From Erythrobacter sp. (GTDB taxonomy: Bacteria > Pseudomonadota > Alphaproteobacteria > Sphingomonadales > Sphingomonadaceae): a stretch of 64,000 bases of DNA. Made by a program: the position numbers and the translations under genes. The notes beneath the pieces were generated by a model. The model saw nothing but the letters and a program-made list of their open reading frames with translations. It was not told where the DNA came from and searched no databases. The stretch covers positions 50,243-114,242 of the forward strand of contig DAICXZ010000009.1 of assembly GCA_027311945.1 (NCBI GenBank), read 5' to 3'. Shown one piece after another: positions 10,515 through 22,858 of this stretch (the stretch's first letter is position 1; every line of letters starts with the position of its first letter).

Positions 10515-11828
10515 ATGTCCACTATTGCAGCCCCCAGCCCTACCGAAGCCCTCAACCGTTTCTGGAGCGAAAGCCTCGAACAGGCCGATCCCGAAGTATT
10601 CGGCACGATCCGCCGCGAACTGGGCCGCCAGCGCGATCGGATCGAGCTGATCGCGAGCGAGAACATCGCCAGCCCCGCCGTGCTCGAAGCGACCGGCTCG
10701 GTGTTCACCAACAAGTATGCCGAAGGCTACCCGGGCAAGCGCTATTACGGCGGCTGCGAATTTGCCGATGAGGTGGAAACCCTCGCCATCGAGCGCGCGA
10801 AGCAGCTGTTCGGGTGCAACTTTGCCAATGTGCAGCCCAACTCGGGCAGCCAGATGAATCAGGCGGTGTTCCTCGCCCTGCTCAATCCGGGCGACACCTT
10901 CCTCGGGCTTGACCTTGCCAGCGGCGGGCACCTCACCCACGGCTCGCCGGTCAACATGAGCGGCAAGTGGTTCAACGCGGTGCCCTACGGCGTGCGCCGC
11001 GAGGACGAGCGGCTCGACATGGATCAGGTCCGCGAGCTGGCGCACAAGCACAAACCCAAGCTGATCATTTCGGGCGGCACGGCCTATCCGCGCCTGTGGG
11101 ACTTTGCCGCTTTCCGCGAAATCGCCGACGAGGTCGGCGCTTACCTGCTGGCCGATATGAGCCATTTCTCGGGCCTGGTGGCGGGCGGGATGCACCCCAA
11201 CCCGTTCCCCCATGCCCACATCGTCACCTCAACCACGCACAAGTCGATGCGCGGTCCGCGTTCCGGGATCATCCTGTGGAACGACGAGGAACTGACCAAG
11301 CCGCTCAACATGGCGGTGTTCCCCGGTATGCAGGGCGGCCCGCTGATGCACGTGATCGCGGGCAAGGCCGTGGCCTTTGGCGAGGCGCTGCGGCCCGAGT
11401 TCAAGGCCTATGCCGCCGCCGTGGTCGAGAACGCCAAGGCGCTCGCCGCCAGCCTCGAAGAGAACGGCCTGCGCGTCGTTTCGGGCGGAACCGACAACCA
11501 CCTGATGCTGGTCGACCTCACCGCCCCCGATGTAACCGGAAAGGCGGCCGAGAAGGGCCTCGATCGCGCTTTCCTCACCTGCAACAAGAACGGTATCCCG
11601 TTCGATACCCGTTCGCCCTTCGTGACCAGCGGCATTCGCCTTGGCGCGCCGGCGGGCACCACGCGCGGGTTCGGTCCGGCCGAGTTCCGCAAGATTGGCG
11701 GGCTGATCGCCGACGTCGTCAACGGCATGAGCCGCAACGGCGAGGAAGGCGATGCGCAGATTGAAGAGCGCGTGCAGCGCGAAGTCAGCGAGATGTGCGC
11801 GGCCTTCCCGGTCTATCCGGGCCGGTAA
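10515..11828 (+). CDS. glyA: Serine hydroxymethyltransferase
   Basis: PLP enzyme converting serine and tetrahydrofolate to glycine and methylene-THF. The 437-residue protein has the family marks [32 protein letters not shown] and the PLP-lysine motif [12 protein letters not shown] (Lys near residue 242). ATG 10515 follows the rpiB stop directly and gives a normal N terminus; an in-frame ATG at 10458 lies inside rpiB. Fifteen nucleotides separate it from nrdR. Confidence 0.97.
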   Translation: MSTIAAPSPTEALNRFWSESLEQADPEVFGTIRRELGRQRDRIELIASENIASPAVLEATGSVFTNKYAEGYPGKRYYGGCEFADEVETLAIERAKQLFGCNFANVQPNSGSQMNQAVFLALLNPGDTFLGLDLASGGHLTHGSPVNMSGKWFNAVPYGVRREDERLDMDQVRELAHKHKPKLIISGGTAYPRLWDFAAFREIADEVGAYLLADMSHFSGLVAGGMHPNPFPHAHIVTSTTHKSMRGPRSGIILWNDEELTKPLNMAVFPGMQGGPLMHVIAGKAVAFGEALRPEFKAYAAAVVENAKALAASLEENGLRVVSGGTDNHLMLVDLTAPDVTGKAAEKGLDRAFLTCNKNGIPFDTRSPFVTSGIRLGAPAGTTRGFGPAEFRKIGGLIADVVNGMSRNGEEGDAQIEERVQREVSEMCAAFPVYPGR

Positions 11829-11843
11829 CGGGGCCGGTAATCG

Positions 11844-12314
11844 ATGCGCTGTCCGTTCTGCGCCCATGACAACAGCCAGGTAAAGGACTCGCGCCCGACC
11901 GAGGACAACTCGGCGATCCGCCGCCGTCGCCAGTGCGAAAGCTGCGGCGCGCGGTTCACCACTTTCGAACGCGTGCAGCTGCGCGAGGTAACGGTGGTGA
12001 AATCGGGCGACCGGCGTCAGCCGTTCGATCGCACCAAGCTGGAGCAGTCGGTCACGCTCGCCTGCCGCAAACGCAGCGTCGAGCCGGAGCGGATTGCGCA
12101 ACTTGTGTCAGGCATTCAGCGTCAGGTGGAGACGGCGGGCGAAAGCGAGGTCGCCTCGTCGCGCATCGGCGAGATGGTGATGGAAGGGCTGAAGCAGCTC
12201 GATTCGGTTGCCTATATCCGCTTCGCCAGCGTCTACCGCGATTTCTCCGAGGCGCGCGACTTCGAGGAGTTTGCGAGCACGGTGCAGGATGCCGCCGGAA
12301 AGCCGAATGACTGA
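11844..12314 (+). CDS. nrdR: Transcriptional repressor NrdR
   Basis: Nucleotide-sensing repressor of ribonucleotide reductase genes. The 156-residue protein has the N-terminal zinc ribbon (C3-x2-C6 and C31-x2-C34) and an ATP-cone domain (residues about 48-138: [16 protein letters not shown], with [19 protein letters not shown]). It follows glyA by 15 nt and overlaps the next gene by 8 nt, so it is in the middle of an operon. Confidence 0.97.
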   Translation: MRCPFCAHDNSQVKDSRPTEDNSAIRRRRQCESCGARFTTFERVQLREVTVVKSGDRRQPFDRTKLEQSVTLACRKRSVEPERIAQLVSGIQRQVETAGESEVASSRIGEMVMEGLKQLDSVAYIRFASVYRDFSEARDFEEFASTVQDAAGKPND

Positions 12315-13053
12315 GACCGGGCAACCCGTCATCGTTCTCGTCCGCCCGCAACTGGGCGAGAACATCGGCAAGGCCGCGCGTGCGATGCTCAACTTCGGGC
12401 TGACCGAGATGCGGCTCGTCGCCCCGCGCGATGGCTGGCCCAATCCCTCGGCAGGCCCGGCTGCGTCGGGTGCGGACATCGTCCTTGAACAGGCCAAGGT
12501 CTATGACACCACCGCCGAGGCCGTGGCCGACTGCGCGCATGTCTATGCCACCACGGTGCGCAAGCGCGGGGTGACCAAGCCGGTGGTGACGCCCGAAGGC
12601 GCGGCGGCGGAAATGATGCGCGCCGAGGGACGCTGCGCGGTGCTGTTCGGGCGCGAGGCCTCGGGGCTGGAAACGAGCGACGTGGCGCTTGCCCGCACGA
12701 TCATCACCGCGCCGATCAATCCCCAGTTCGGCTCGCTCAATCTCGCGCAGGCCGTGATGCTGGTGGTTTACGAGCTGTCGAAACACGCCGATCTCACCAT
12801 GCCCACGGTGGAGGAGTTGCTTCCCCCGGCCCCGCAGGACGAGCTGGAGGGCCTGATCGGTCACTTCGAGAAACTGCTCGAACCGCGCCGCTACTTCTGG
12901 CCCGAACACCGCGCGGAGGTCACGCGCCGCACCTTGCGCGGTGTGCTGACGCGGCCGGGCTGGAACCACCTCGAAGTGCGCACCCTGCGCGGCGTGCTGA
13001 GCGCGCTCGAACGCCCCGAGGGCGAGCGCCACCGCGACGGTGACGAGCAATAA
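12307..13053 (+). CDS. SPOUT RNA methyltransferase, TrmH family group 1 (TrmJ-like)
   Basis: Probably methylates the ribose of tRNA position 32, as TrmJ does. The 248-residue protein carries the SPOUT marks [14 protein letters not shown] near the start, LFGREASGL in the middle and the knot motif [22 protein letters not shown]-terminal helical extension ends near an arginine-rich tail. ATG 12307 overlaps nrdR by 8 nt. The exact rRNA or tRNA target cannot be read from sequence alone. Confidence 0.88.
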   Translation: MTETGQPVIVLVRPQLGENIGKAARAMLNFGLTEMRLVAPRDGWPNPSAGPAASGADIVLEQAKVYDTTAEAVADCAHVYATTVRKRGVTKPVVTPEGAAAEMMRAEGRCAVLFGREASGLETSDVALARTIITAPINPQFGSLNLAQAVMLVVYELSKHADLTMPTVEELLPPAPQDELEGLIGHFEKLLEPRRYFWPEHRAEVTRRTLRGVLTRPGWNHLEVRTLRGVLSALERPEGERHRDGDEQ

Positions 13054-13214
13054 CTTGACTTTGGCCCGCGCGCAGCTATTTGCGCGCCTTCGCGATTGAT
13101 TGGCTCCGCATCCCGGTGAAGCGGTGGCCGCGTCTGGCAAGTCGGTCAGGCGGTGCGATACCGGGTTGAAGCGCTGCCAGTGGGGCGGCGATAGCAAGTT
13201 GAAGGATACGTCTG

Positions 13215-13829
13215 ATGACGAAGCGCACCAGCGCCAAGCACAAACTCGACCGCCGGATGGGCGAAAACATCTGGGGTCGCCCGAATTCGCCGGTTAACAA
13301 GCGTTCCTACGGCCCGGGCCAGCACGGCCAGCGCCGCAAGGGCAAGATGAGCGACTATGGCCTGCAGCTGCGCGCCAAGCAGAAGCTCAAGGGCTACTAC
13401 GGCGACGTGACGGAAAAGCAGTTCCGTAGCACCTACAAGCAAGCGGCCGCGATGAAGGGCGACGCCAGCCAGAACCTGATCGGCCTGCTCGAGCGTCGTC
13501 TCGACATGATCGTGTACCGCGCCAAGTTCGCGCCGACGATCTTTGCCGCTCGCCAGATCGTTTCGCACGGCCACATCAAGGTCAATGGTGTGAAGTGCAA
13601 CATCGCCAGCCGCCGTGTGGATGTGGGCGACGTGATTTCGCTGGGCGACAAGGCCAAGGAAATGGCGCTGGTGATTGAGGCGCAGAGCCTGCCCGAGCGT
13701 GAAATTCCCGAATATGTCGTTCCCGATGGCACCGACAAGGTGACCTTCAACCGCGTTCCGACGCTGGACGAAGTGCCCTACCCGGTGCAGATGGAGCCGA
13801 ACCTGGTCGTCGAGTTCTACTCGCGCTAA
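13215..13829 (+). CDS. rpsD: 30S ribosomal protein S4
   Basis: Binds 16S rRNA early in small-subunit assembly. The 204-residue protein begins [20 protein letters not shown], has the [18 protein letters not shown] segment, and an S4 RNA-binding domain near the middle ([15 protein letters not shown]...HGHIKVNG). It is the zinc-free form, lacking the N-terminal cysteines. It has its own 161-nt upstream region and a clear terminator after it, so it is probably transcribed separately. Confidence 0.98.
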   Translation: MTKRTSAKHKLDRRMGENIWGRPNSPVNKRSYGPGQHGQRRKGKMSDYGLQLRAKQKLKGYYGDVTEKQFRSTYKQAAAMKGDASQNLIGLLERRLDMIVYRAKFAPTIFAARQIVSHGHIKVNGVKCNIASRRVDVGDVISLGDKAKEMALVIEAQSLPEREIPEYVVPDGTDKVTFNRVPTLDEVPYPVQMEPNLVVEFYSR

Positions 13830-13858
13830 GTCTGGCGGCTCATCGCCGAACAGAAATA

Positions 13859-13884
13859 GGGCGGTCCTGCGGGGCCGCCCTTTT
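13859..13884 (+). terminator. Intrinsic terminator after rpsD
   Basis: GGGCGG, a 10-nt loop (TCCTGCGGGG) and CCGCCC followed by TTTT, 29 nt after the rpsD stop. Confidence 0.85.
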
Positions 13885-13950
13885 CGTTTGTGGGGATTGT
13901 GCTCATAGCGGATCAGGATTCCGAGCAAGCCTTCGACCGGAAATTGGCGG

Positions 13951-15207
13951 CTATCCTTTAGCGCTCTGGCGCCCGTCTTGCGTGACCCACTCGACATTCG
14001 TCCCGGCGGTAAAGCCGTGGACGATGGTGGAAACCAGGATCGTGAAGCCGACCGTAGCCCACAATGGGCCTTCGTCTACCAGATCGAGTTTCCCGCCAGC
14101 ATAGGCAAGATAATAGATCGAGCCTATGCCGCGCACACCGTAAAACGAAACCACCGCCCGCTCCCGAAAGCTCAGTGTACTGCCGAGCAGCGCCAACATG
14201 CCGCTGGCCGGGCGGATCAGGAAGACCAGCGCCAGTGCCAGGGCGGCGTGAGTCCATTCGAGATACGGCAGCAAGCCAGGCAAGGCACCTCCGAGCAACA
14301 CAAGCAAAACCGCGGTGATGGAATGTTCGAGCGCTTCGGAAAAGCTGTGCAGGCGCGCATGATATTCGTGCTCGCTTTCAATCTGGCGCAGCACGAGGCC
14401 CATGACGAAGGCGGCGATGAAGCCGTATCCCTCGACAAGTTCACACAATCCATAAGTGAGTAGAACGCCTGCCAAGGCAATCACGCCCGAAGACGTTTCG
14501 GCCAGGACATTGTCGCGCGGGAGACGAAACAGCACCCGCCCGAGCACCCAGCCTGCCGCCGCGCCAACAGCTATGCCGATGGCAATCTTGTAGACGAGAT
14601 AGAGGCCGAACCACTCCATGCCCCAACTGCCGCTCGCAGCCACTAGAAATATGCCGAGATAGACGAACGGGAAGGCCAAACCGTCATTGAGCCCGGCTTC
14701 GGCGGTGAGGGTAAAGCGGACAGGATGCTCGCCGCCTTCGAGCGGGGGGCCGACCTGTACATCTGCGGCCAACACCGGATCAGTGGGTGCGAGCACGGCG
14801 GCAAGAAGCACAGCGCCTGCAAGTGTCATCCCCACAAGCCAGCCGCCAAGCGTGACGGCGAGGATACAAAGCGGCATGGCAATTGCCAGCATGCGCGTGG
14901 TGGGGCCCCATTTGGCAATGGGGCGGATTGCATCGATCCTGATCCCGGTGCCGAACAGCGCGATGATCACCGCCATCTCGGAGGCGAGCTCCCAGAACAC
15001 CGGCCGTTCGATCGGGCTGAACGCGTCGGGCACTCCGGGCATGATGCCGAACACGGCCATACCGCCAAGTATCAGCAGACCCGATGCTGCCGGCTCACGG
15101 CCCGAAAACAGGCGCGGGAGCCAGTAGGCAGCGACGATAACGATTCCGCAACCTGCTAACAGCACGTGATAGGGAGCGAGGCTGAAGAATGCGGTGTCCA
15201 TGGCCAC
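13951..15207 (-). CDS. Cation:proton antiporter, CPA1 (NhaP-type)
   Basis: A 418-residue membrane protein with about twelve hydrophobic segments. Family marks are LAPTDPVLAADV and EAGLNDGLAFP, which hold the conserved acidic residues of the transport site, and a charged loop SEHEYHARLHSF before the later helices. It probably exchanges Na+ or K+ for protons across the inner membrane. Two ATGs, two codons apart, could start it. It is the last gene of a long minus-strand run, 55 nt after tgt. Confidence 0.9.
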   Translation of the reverse strand: MAMDTAFFSLAPYHVLLAGCGIVIVAAYWLPRLFSGREPAASGLLILGGMAVFGIMPGVPDAFSPIERPVFWELASEMAVIIALFGTGIRIDAIRPIAKWGPTTRMLAIAMPLCILAVTLGGWLVGMTLAGAVLLAAVLAPTDPVLAADVQVGPPLEGGEHPVRFTLTAEAGLNDGLAFPFVYLGIFLVAASGSWGMEWFGLYLVYKIAIGIAVGAAAGWVLGRVLFRLPRDNVLAETSSGVIALAGVLLTYGLCELVEGYGFIAAFVMGLVLRQIESEHEYHARLHSFSEALEHSITAVLLVLLGGALPGLLPYLEWTHAALALALVFLIRPASGMLALLGSTLSFRERAVVSFYGVRGIGSIYYLAYAGGKLDLVDEGPLWATVGFTILVSTIVHGFTAGTNVEWVTQDGRQSAKG

Positions 15208-15262
15208 ACAACGATGCCCGCCGCCGGTGGTTTCTCACAGAGGAATCTTTGCCGCCTTGGCC

Positions 15263-16429
<1,167 letters not shown>

Positions 16430-16453
16430 TCAGAACCTGAAATCCGTAGGCCT

Positions 16454-17410
16454 CTAGAATCCGTAAACCAGCGTGAAGCGCGCGAGCGTATCGGTCTTCA
16501 CCGAGCCATCGGGTGGATTGCTGTTGTAGTCGACCGAATAGGAGAGCCGCGTTGACAGCGAAGAATTGAGCTTGGCCTCAATCCCGGTGAGCGCCGTCAG
16601 GCTGATATTTTCAGAATCGACGAAGACGAGCGCCTGGCCTCCGCCCTCGGTGGTCGCGCTGGTATCGTTCGTGAGCTTGATCTTGTCGGCAAGTTGCCAA
16701 TCGAAATCTAGACCGAACAACGCGGCAAGGTTGTTGTCCGTGGTGCCGTCGACGAATTCAGTGCGGCGATAGGCCGGGCCGACCTTGATCGAGAGACCTA
16801 TGTCGCTGTCATCGAGGACCTTCCAGCCCAAACCGCCCGACAGGGCATAGCGCCCATTAAAGCCCTGGAAGCGGTTGCTCTCGAACTGGGCGAGGCCGTA
16901 GGTGAAACCGCGCGGGGACAACTGATAGCGCGGCTCGTAGCTGGCGAGCCACTGCTTGCGCGAGGTTTCGCCGTCGGTGCGCTGGTAATCGGCCGACAGC
17001 TTCATCTTGTGAGTCCAGTCGATCCCCTTCCGGGTGAGCGCCAGCGCTGCTGTCAGGCCGATGCTCTCGGTGTTGCCCGAGGACTGGAACGCGCCAATCT
17101 GGCCCTCCCCGCTCCAGTTCGTCAGCAGGCCCGCTTCGCGGATTCGCCGCTCTTCCTCGGCAGCGGCGAGGCGCTCCGCTTCAGCGCGGCTGTTCTTGAA
17201 TGCCTCGTGCAGTGCGTTAAGCTCTTCCGCAGCATCCGGATTGGTGGACCTGGCGATTTCGATAACCGCTGCGATCTTGTCAGGATCGCCGGTTTCGATG
17301 GCCGCATCGACCATGGCGCGGACAGGGGCGGGCAGCTCGGCGAAAGCCGGGCTTTCGGCGGCGGCGGATGCAAGCGCGATGGCTGGGGCGATCAGGCGAA
17401 CAAGGGTCAT
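16454..17410 (-). CDS. DUF481 (YdiY-type) outer-membrane beta-barrel protein
   Basis: A 318-residue exported protein: signal peptide (MTLVRLIAPAIALASAAA), a charged helical stretch rich in Ala/Glu (about residues 30-95), then a barrel domain of alternating strands ending in aromatic F (TLARFTLVYGF), typical of outer-membrane insertion. The family is of unknown function, sometimes linked to salt stress. ATG 17410 is chosen because the signal peptide begins there; an in-frame start six codons upstream gives MASEQV. It follows the ABC permease by 18 nt. Confidence 0.82.
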   Translation of the reverse strand: MTLVRLIAPAIALASAAAESPAFAELPAPVRAMVDAAIETGDPDKIAAVIEIARSTNPDAAEELNALHEAFKNSRAEAERLAAAEEERRIREAGLLTNWSGEGQIGAFQSSGNTESIGLTAALALTRKGIDWTHKMKLSADYQRTDGETSRKQWLASYEPRYQLSPRGFTYGLAQFESNRFQGFNGRYALSGGLGWKVLDDSDIGLSIKVGPAYRRTEFVDGTTDNNLAALFGLDFDWQLADKIKLTNDTSATTEGGGQALVFVDSENISLTALTGIEAKLNSSLSTRLSYSVDYNSNPPDGSVKTDTLARFTLVYGF

Positions 17411-17428
17411 GACCTGTTCGCTAGCCAA

Positions 17429-18199
17429 TCATTCGCGCAAGCGCCAGCCTGTACGGAATATCCATGCGATGACTGCCACGCACAGCACGAGGAATGCCAG
17501 TGTGAAGCCGAAAGCGACGCCAATCGGAACGTCGGAGCTACCGGTGAAGGTCCAACGCAGGCCGTTGATGAGGTAGAAGATCGGATTGAACTGCGCGACC
17601 GTGCGCCACGGCTCGGCCAGCATCTGGACCGAATAGAAAGTGCCGCCGAGGAAGGTCAGCGGCATCAGGATCAGTAGCGGCACGATCTGGAGTTTTTCGA
17701 ACCCATCCGCCCACAGTCCGATGATAAAGCCGAACAGCGCGAATGATGCGGCCACCATCACCACATAGCCCACCGCCAGAACCGGATGGGCGATCTCATA
17801 GTCGACGAAAACGCGCGCGGTGATGAGGATAATCGCGGAGATAATCAGCGACTTGAGCGCCGCCGCGCCGACGAAGCCGAAGATTGTCTCGGCCACGCCC
17901 ACTGGGGCTGAAAGCAGCTCGTATATCGCGCCTGTAAACTTGGGCATGTAGATGCCAAAGCTCGCGTTGCTGGTACTTTCCGACAGCAGTGTCAGCATGA
18001 TCAGCCCCGGCACGATGAACGCGCCATAGCTGGCCCCGCCGAACTGGCTGGGGTCCATCTGCCCGCCAATGGCCGCGCCGAACACCACGATATAGAGCGA
18101 GGTAGTCAGCACCGGCGAAAGGATCGAGCCGAAGGCAGTGCGGAAAAAGCGCGCCAACTCGTTCTTCAGGATGGCGGTTGCGCCTCTCCAGTTCATCAT
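17429..18199 (-). CDS. ABC-2 type transporter permease
   Basis: A 256-residue membrane protein with six hydrophobic helices and the ABC-2 signature region (PLTFLGGTFYSVQML, followed by PIFYLINGLRW). Its ATG overlaps the TGA of the ATPase gene (ATGA), so the two make one exporter. The substrate is unknown; the family includes drug and polysaccharide or lipid exporters such as the YadG/YadH pair. Confidence 0.9.
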   Translation of the reverse strand: MMNWRGATAILKNELARFFRTAFGSILSPVLTTSLYIVVFGAAIGGQMDPSQFGGASYGAFIVPGLIMLTLLSESTSNASFGIYMPKFTGAIYELLSAPVGVAETIFGFVGAAALKSLIISAIILITARVFVDYEIAHPVLAVGYVVMVAASFALFGFIIGLWADGFEKLQIVPLLILMPLTFLGGTFYSVQMLAEPWRTVAQFNPIFYLINGLRWTFTGSSDVPIGVAFGFTLAFLVLCVAVIAWIFRTGWRLRE

Positions 18200-19146
18200 G
18201 CCGCCTGCTCCTGCGCGCCCTGTTCGACAAGGTCGACGAAGATGTCTTCCAGCGTGCTCTCACGCGTTTCGAGGCCGGTGTAAGCGACCCCGGCCCCGGC
18301 CAGCGTCTGCGCCAGTTCGGCCACCTCGCGCTTGCCTTTGCCGGTGCCGTCGCCGCCGCGATAGACGAGGCGCATGCCGCCTTCCTCAAGCGTGAGCGGA
18401 TAGTGCGCGAAGGCCGCCGGAATCTCCGCCAGCGGCGTTGCCAGCGTGAAGTGCGCCTCGGTCCGGCCGAGCTTGGCCATGATCGCGTCCTTGTCGTCGA
18501 CCAGCAGGATGCGGCCCTTGTTGATCACGCCCACCCGGTCGGCCATTTCCTCGGCCTCTTCGATGTAGTGCGTGGTTAGGATGATGGTAACGCCCGCCGC
18601 GCGCAGAGCATCGATCTGGCGCCACATGTCGCGGCGCAGCTCGACATCGACGCCGGCGGTCGGCTCGTCGAGGAACAGCAGTTCGGGATCGTGGGCGAGC
18701 GCCTTGGCGATCATCACGCGGCGCTTCATCCCGCCCGAAAGTTCGCGGATGGCGGCATCGCGCTTGTCCCACAGGCTGAGCGAGCGCAGCACCTCCTCGA
18801 TGCGCGCCTCGTCGGGCGGACAGCCGAACATGCCGCGTGAATAGCGTACCTGGCGGATCACCTTGTCGAACATGTCGAAGCTAAGTTCCTGCGGGACCAG
18901 ACCGATCTTGCGGCGCGCCTCGCGCCAACTTTTCGCGGTGTTCTGCCCGAAGGCGTGGATCGAGCCGGCGGTGGGGTTCACCAGCCCGCAGATCGCGCCG
19001 ATCAGCGTGGTCTTGCCCGCGCCGTTCGGTCCGAGCAAGGCGAAGATTTCGCCCTTGTTGATAGTGAGGTCGACCCCGGCCAGCGCCTTGGTGCCGCCCT
19101 TGTAGGTCTTTTCGAGCCCGCGAATGTCGAGAATTGGTCCGCCCAT
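18196..19146 (-). CDS. ABC transporter ATP-binding protein (ABC-2 exporter)
   Basis: A 316-residue ATPase with Walker A LLGPNGAGKTT, signature LSGGMKRR, Walker B ELLFLDEPTAGVD and an H-loop TTHYIEEAEEM. A C-terminal extension of about 80 residues is typical of the DrrA/YadG group. ATG 19144-19146 is preferred to an upstream TTG at 19155. It pairs with the permease that follows. Confidence 0.93.
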   Translation of the reverse strand: MGGPILDIRGLEKTYKGGTKALAGVDLTINKGEIFALLGPNGAGKTTLIGAICGLVNPTAGSIHAFGQNTAKSWREARRKIGLVPQELSFDMFDKVIRQVRYSRGMFGCPPDEARIEEVLRSLSLWDKRDAAIRELSGGMKRRVMIAKALAHDPELLFLDEPTAGVDVELRRDMWRQIDALRAAGVTIILTTHYIEEAEEMADRVGVINKGRILLVDDKDAIMAKLGRTEAHFTLATPLAEIPAAFAHYPLTLEEGGMRLVYRGGDGTGKGKREVAELAQTLAGAGVAYTGLETRESTLEDIFVDLVEQGAQEQAA

Positions 19147-19204
19147 GCGCGGCAATGTGGCGCTTGCGAACGGTTTTGCAAGCGGTTCTGTATCGAATGG
19201 TATT

Positions 19205-20263
19205 TTATTCTTCGATCACGCGGGTAGCGCCGCGTCCGGGGAGCAGCAGCGATGAATCGCCGTAGGAGTAGAAGCGGTATTCGGCGGCGATGGCGTGGGC
19301 ATAGGCCGCCTGCATCGTCTCGCGGCCCATCAGCGCGCTGACCAGCATGAACAGTGTGGATTTGGGCAGGTGGAAATTGGTCATCAGCCCGTCGACCGCG
19401 CGGAAGCGGTAGCCTGGCGTGATGAAGATGTCGGTATCGCCCGCGAATTCACGGATTTGCCCATCCTCGCCTGCAGCGCTTTCAAGCAGACGCAGGCTGG
19501 TGGTACCGACCGCTATCAGCCTGCCGCCCTCAGCCCGCGCGGCGTTCAGCCGCTCGGCGGTCGCGGCATCGATGCGGCCCCATTCGGAGTGCATTGCGTG
19601 CTCGGCGGTGTCTTCGGCTTTCACCGGGAGGAAGGTGCCCGCCCCCACATGCAGCGTGAGCGTCTCGCGCGTTATGCCCGCCTCGTCGATGGCGGTCACA
19701 AGGTCATCAGTAAAGTGCAGCGATGCGGTGGGTGCGGCGACCGCGCCGTCCTCGCGCGCGAACATTGTCTGATAGTCCGAGCGGTCGGCCTCGTCGGTGC
19801 CGCGCTTCTGCGCGATATAGGGCGGCAGCGGCATGGTGCCTGCGCGTTCGAGCAGCACTTCAACCGGCTCTTCGCCCGCGAAAGCCAAGGTGAACGAGCC
19901 ATCGGCGTGGCGCACCTCCGCCGCGGCGAAGACATCTGCGGCGAAGTCGATCACATCGCCCTCGCGCAGGCGCTTGGCATTGCGAATAAAGGCCTGCCAA
20001 CGCCGCAGGTCGAGCCGCTTGTGCAGCGTCGCGCCGATGCGCGCCTCGCCGCGCCTGCCTTCGAGCTGGGCGGGGATCACGCGGGTATCGTTGAATACCA
20101 GCACGTCGCCCGGTGCGAGCAGGCCGGGGAGATCGCGCACGCCCGCATCCACGAGCGGCTCGCCCGCTTTCATCACCAGCATCCGCGCAGCGTCGCGCGG
20201 GCGCGCTGGGCGAAGCGCGATGCGCTCGGGCGGGAGGTCGAAATCGAACAGGTCAACGCGCAC
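19205..20263 (-). CDS. queA: S-adenosylmethionine:tRNA ribosyltransferase-isomerase
   Basis: Transfers and isomerises the ribosyl part of S-adenosylmethionine onto preQ1-modified tRNA, the step after Tgt in queuosine synthesis. The 352-residue protein begins [18 protein letters not shown] and has [27 protein letters not shown], the substrate loop HSEWGRI and the C-terminal [16 protein letters not shown]. Length is normal. It sits just downstream of the cyclophilin gene, a common neighbour in this order. Confidence 0.97.
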   Translation of the reverse strand: MRVDLFDFDLPPERIALRPARPRDAARMLVMKAGEPLVDAGVRDLPGLLAPGDVLVFNDTRVIPAQLEGRRGEARIGATLHKRLDLRRWQAFIRNAKRLREGDVIDFAADVFAAAEVRHADGSFTLAFAGEEPVEVLLERAGTMPLPPYIAQKRGTDEADRSDYQTMFAREDGAVAAPTASLHFTDDLVTAIDEAGITRETLTLHVGAGTFLPVKAEDTAEHAMHSEWGRIDAATAERLNAARAEGGRLIAVGTTSLRLLESAAGEDGQIREFAGDTDIFITPGYRFRAVDGLMTNFHLPKSTLFMLVSALMGRETMQAAYAHAIAAEYRFYSYGDSSLLLPGRGATRVIEE

Positions 20264-20289
20264 GGCGCGCCCCCTTCAGCAAAGGTCGA

Positions 20290-21000
<711 letters not shown>

Positions 21001-21091
21001 GAAGTTCGTCCGGTTATGCGCATGGCAGATGAGCGGCGGGCCTAGTCAAACGACGCTGACAGTTCAATGAACATTGCGTCTGCGGTTGTGG

Positions 21092-21607
21092 TCAAAGATC
21101 GCCGCGCAGGCCCAGTTCGGCCACCCGTACGGCGACCAGCTCGCGCACATGCGGCGCGACAAAAGGTGCAATATCGCCGCCGTAGAGCGCGATTTCCTTC
21201 ACCAGCTTGGAGGCGATCGGCTGCAACGAGATGTCGGCCATCAGGAAAACGGTCTCGATGCTGGCGTTCAATTGCTGGTTCATGCCCGCCATCTGATATT
21301 CGTACTCGAAGTCGGCCACGGCGCGCAGGCCGCGTATGATCACGCTGGCCCCCTGCGCTTCGGCAAACTTCATCAGCAGCGCATCGAAGCCGACCACCTC
21401 TACGTTCTCGAGCCCCAGCCTTGCGACTTCTGCGAGAACCATGTCCATCCGTTCCTCCGGCGTGAACATGGGGTTTTTCGAAGGATTGGTGGTGACGCCG
21501 ATAATCAGCTTGTCGACCAGCTTGGCGCCGCGCCGGATGATGTCGGAATGTCCGAGCGTCACCGGGTCGAAGGTACCGGGGTAGAGGCCGATGCGGAGGG
21601 CGCTCAT
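21092..21607 (-). CDS. coaD: Phosphopantetheine adenylyltransferase
   Basis: Penultimate step of coenzyme A synthesis: 4'-phosphopantetheine plus ATP to dephospho-CoA. The 171-residue protein begins MSALRIGLYPGTFDPVTLGH (T/HxGH nucleotidyltransferase motif) and has a KNPMFTPEERMDM loop and a C-terminal IALYGGDIAPFV region. Its ATG overlaps the ispA stop by 4 nt, so it is coupled to ispA and xseB. Confidence 0.97.
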   Translation of the reverse strand: MSALRIGLYPGTFDPVTLGHSDIIRRGAKLVDKLIIGVTTNPSKNPMFTPEERMDMVLAEVARLGLENVEVVGFDALLMKFAEAQGASVIIRGLRAVADFEYEYQMAGMNQQLNASIETVFLMADISLQPIASKLVKEIALYGGDIAPFVAPHVRELVAVRVAELGLRGDL

Positions 21608-22509
21608 CTGTCGCGCTCAACCACGAACCTGGCGAGAGCGCGCAGCAGGTCCGCTTCCTTGCCATGCTGCGCGAGGTGGCCGATGGCCTGTTCGCTCAGC
21701 GCATGGGCCTGTGCGCGGGCAGCCTTGGCCCCCATCAGCGAAACGAAGGTGGCCTTGCCCTGCCCTTCGTCTTTCCTCAGCGCCTTGCCGGCCAGTTCCT
21801 CGTCGCCCTCGTGGTCGAGCAGGTCGTCCGCAATCTGGAAGGCGAGGCCGATGTCGCGTGCGTAGTTGCGCAGGTGCCCCCGGCCCTCGTCAGGCAGCTT
21901 GCCGAGAATCGCGCCCATCTCCACCGCCGCCATCAGCAGCGCGCCGGTTTTCAACTGCTGGAGCCGGGTGACGGTGTGGAGGTCGAAATCTTCGCTTTCG
22001 GCGGCCAGGTCCATCATCTGGCCGCCCGCCATGCCCTTGTGCCCGCTGGCCGTGGCCAAGGCGCGCACCAGTTCGGCGCGGATGAAGGGATCGCAACTCA
22101 CCCGTTCGTCGGCCAGCAGTTCAAAGGCCAGCGCGTGCAGCGAATCGCCCGCCAGCACGGCAGTCGCCTCGTCGAAGGCCTTGTGGACGGTCGGCTTGCC
22201 GTGGCGCAGGTCGTCGTCGTCCATGCAGGGCAGATCATCGTGGATCAGCGAATAAACGTGGATCGCTTCGAGTGCACAAGCGGCGCGGATCGCGGCACTG
22301 CGGCTTGCGCCATACATTTCGGCCACGGTGACCACCAGCAACGGGCGCACCCGCTTGCCTCCGCCGATCACGGCATAACGCATTGCCTCGACCAACCGTG
22401 CACGCGAATCTTCAGGCACCGGAAGAATAGCGTCGAACGCGCTGTCGACCTCGCGCTGGATCTGCGCCAGCCCGCGCCCGAGCAGATCATCAGCCAGGAT
22501 AAGCCCCAT
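21604..22509 (-). CDS. ispA: Polyprenyl (farnesyl) diphosphate synthase
   Basis: Condenses isopentenyl diphosphate onto allylic diphosphates to give farnesyl diphosphate. The 301-residue protein has the first aspartate-rich motif DDLPCMDDDDLRHGKPTVHK (D-x4-D type), the GGKRVRP loop and the second motif DDLLDHEGDEE. ATG 22507-22509 gives the family-like N terminus; longer in-frame reading runs into xseB and purL antisense. It lies 14 nt after xseB, the common xseB-ispA pairing. Confidence 0.95.
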   Translation of the reverse strand: MGLILADDLLGRGLAQIQREVDSAFDAILPVPEDSRARLVEAMRYAVIGGGKRVRPLLVVTVAEMYGASRSAAIRAACALEAIHVYSLIHDDLPCMDDDDLRHGKPTVHKAFDEATAVLAGDSLHALAFELLADERVSCDPFIRAELVRALATASGHKGMAGGQMMDLAAESEDFDLHTVTRLQQLKTGALLMAAVEMGAILGKLPDEGRGHLRNYARDIGLAFQIADDLLDHEGDEELAGKALRKDEGQGKATFVSLMGAKAARAQAHALSEQAIGHLAQHGKEADLLRALARFVVERDR

Positions 22510-22523
22510 CCCCCTGTTCTCCC

Positions 22524-22781
22524 TCAGCCAGCGTCGAACGGCGCGGTGCCGGTCGGCGTGCCGTCGGCGGCGGCGACGATCTTCTCGATCCGCTCCTGCG
22601 CCGCGTCGAGCCGCTTCTGACAATGGCGACGCAGCGCCTCGCCGCACTCGTACAGCGCTAGTGATTCGTCGAGCGGAACTTCGCCGCCTTCGAGCTTGCG
22701 CACCACGTCTTCGAGCGAGCGCAACGCGTCTTCGAAGCTCAGATCGGCGATTTGTGCAGGGTTTTCCTCCATGACGGTCAC
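22524..22781 (-). CDS. xseB: Exodeoxyribonuclease VII small subunit
   Basis: Small partner of XseA in single-strand DNA degradation. The 85-residue protein is the family length and has the coiled [20 protein letters not shown] segment, [16 protein letters not shown] and [15 protein letters not shown]. Start is M1 or M4 (MEENP). It diverges from purL across a 77-nt gap and opens the ten-gene minus-strand run that ends with the antiporter. Confidence 0.95.
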   Translation of the reverse strand: MTVMEENPAQIADLSFEDALRSLEDVVRKLEGGEVPLDESLALYECGEALRRHCQKRLDAAQERIEKIVAAADGTPTGTAPFDAG

Positions 22782-22858
22782 GTTTGACGGGGATGAGTGG
22801 CAGGGTCAAGCGCGCGAGGACTGGCGCTCCACCGCAGCCAGCGTTAGAGGCGCTGAAC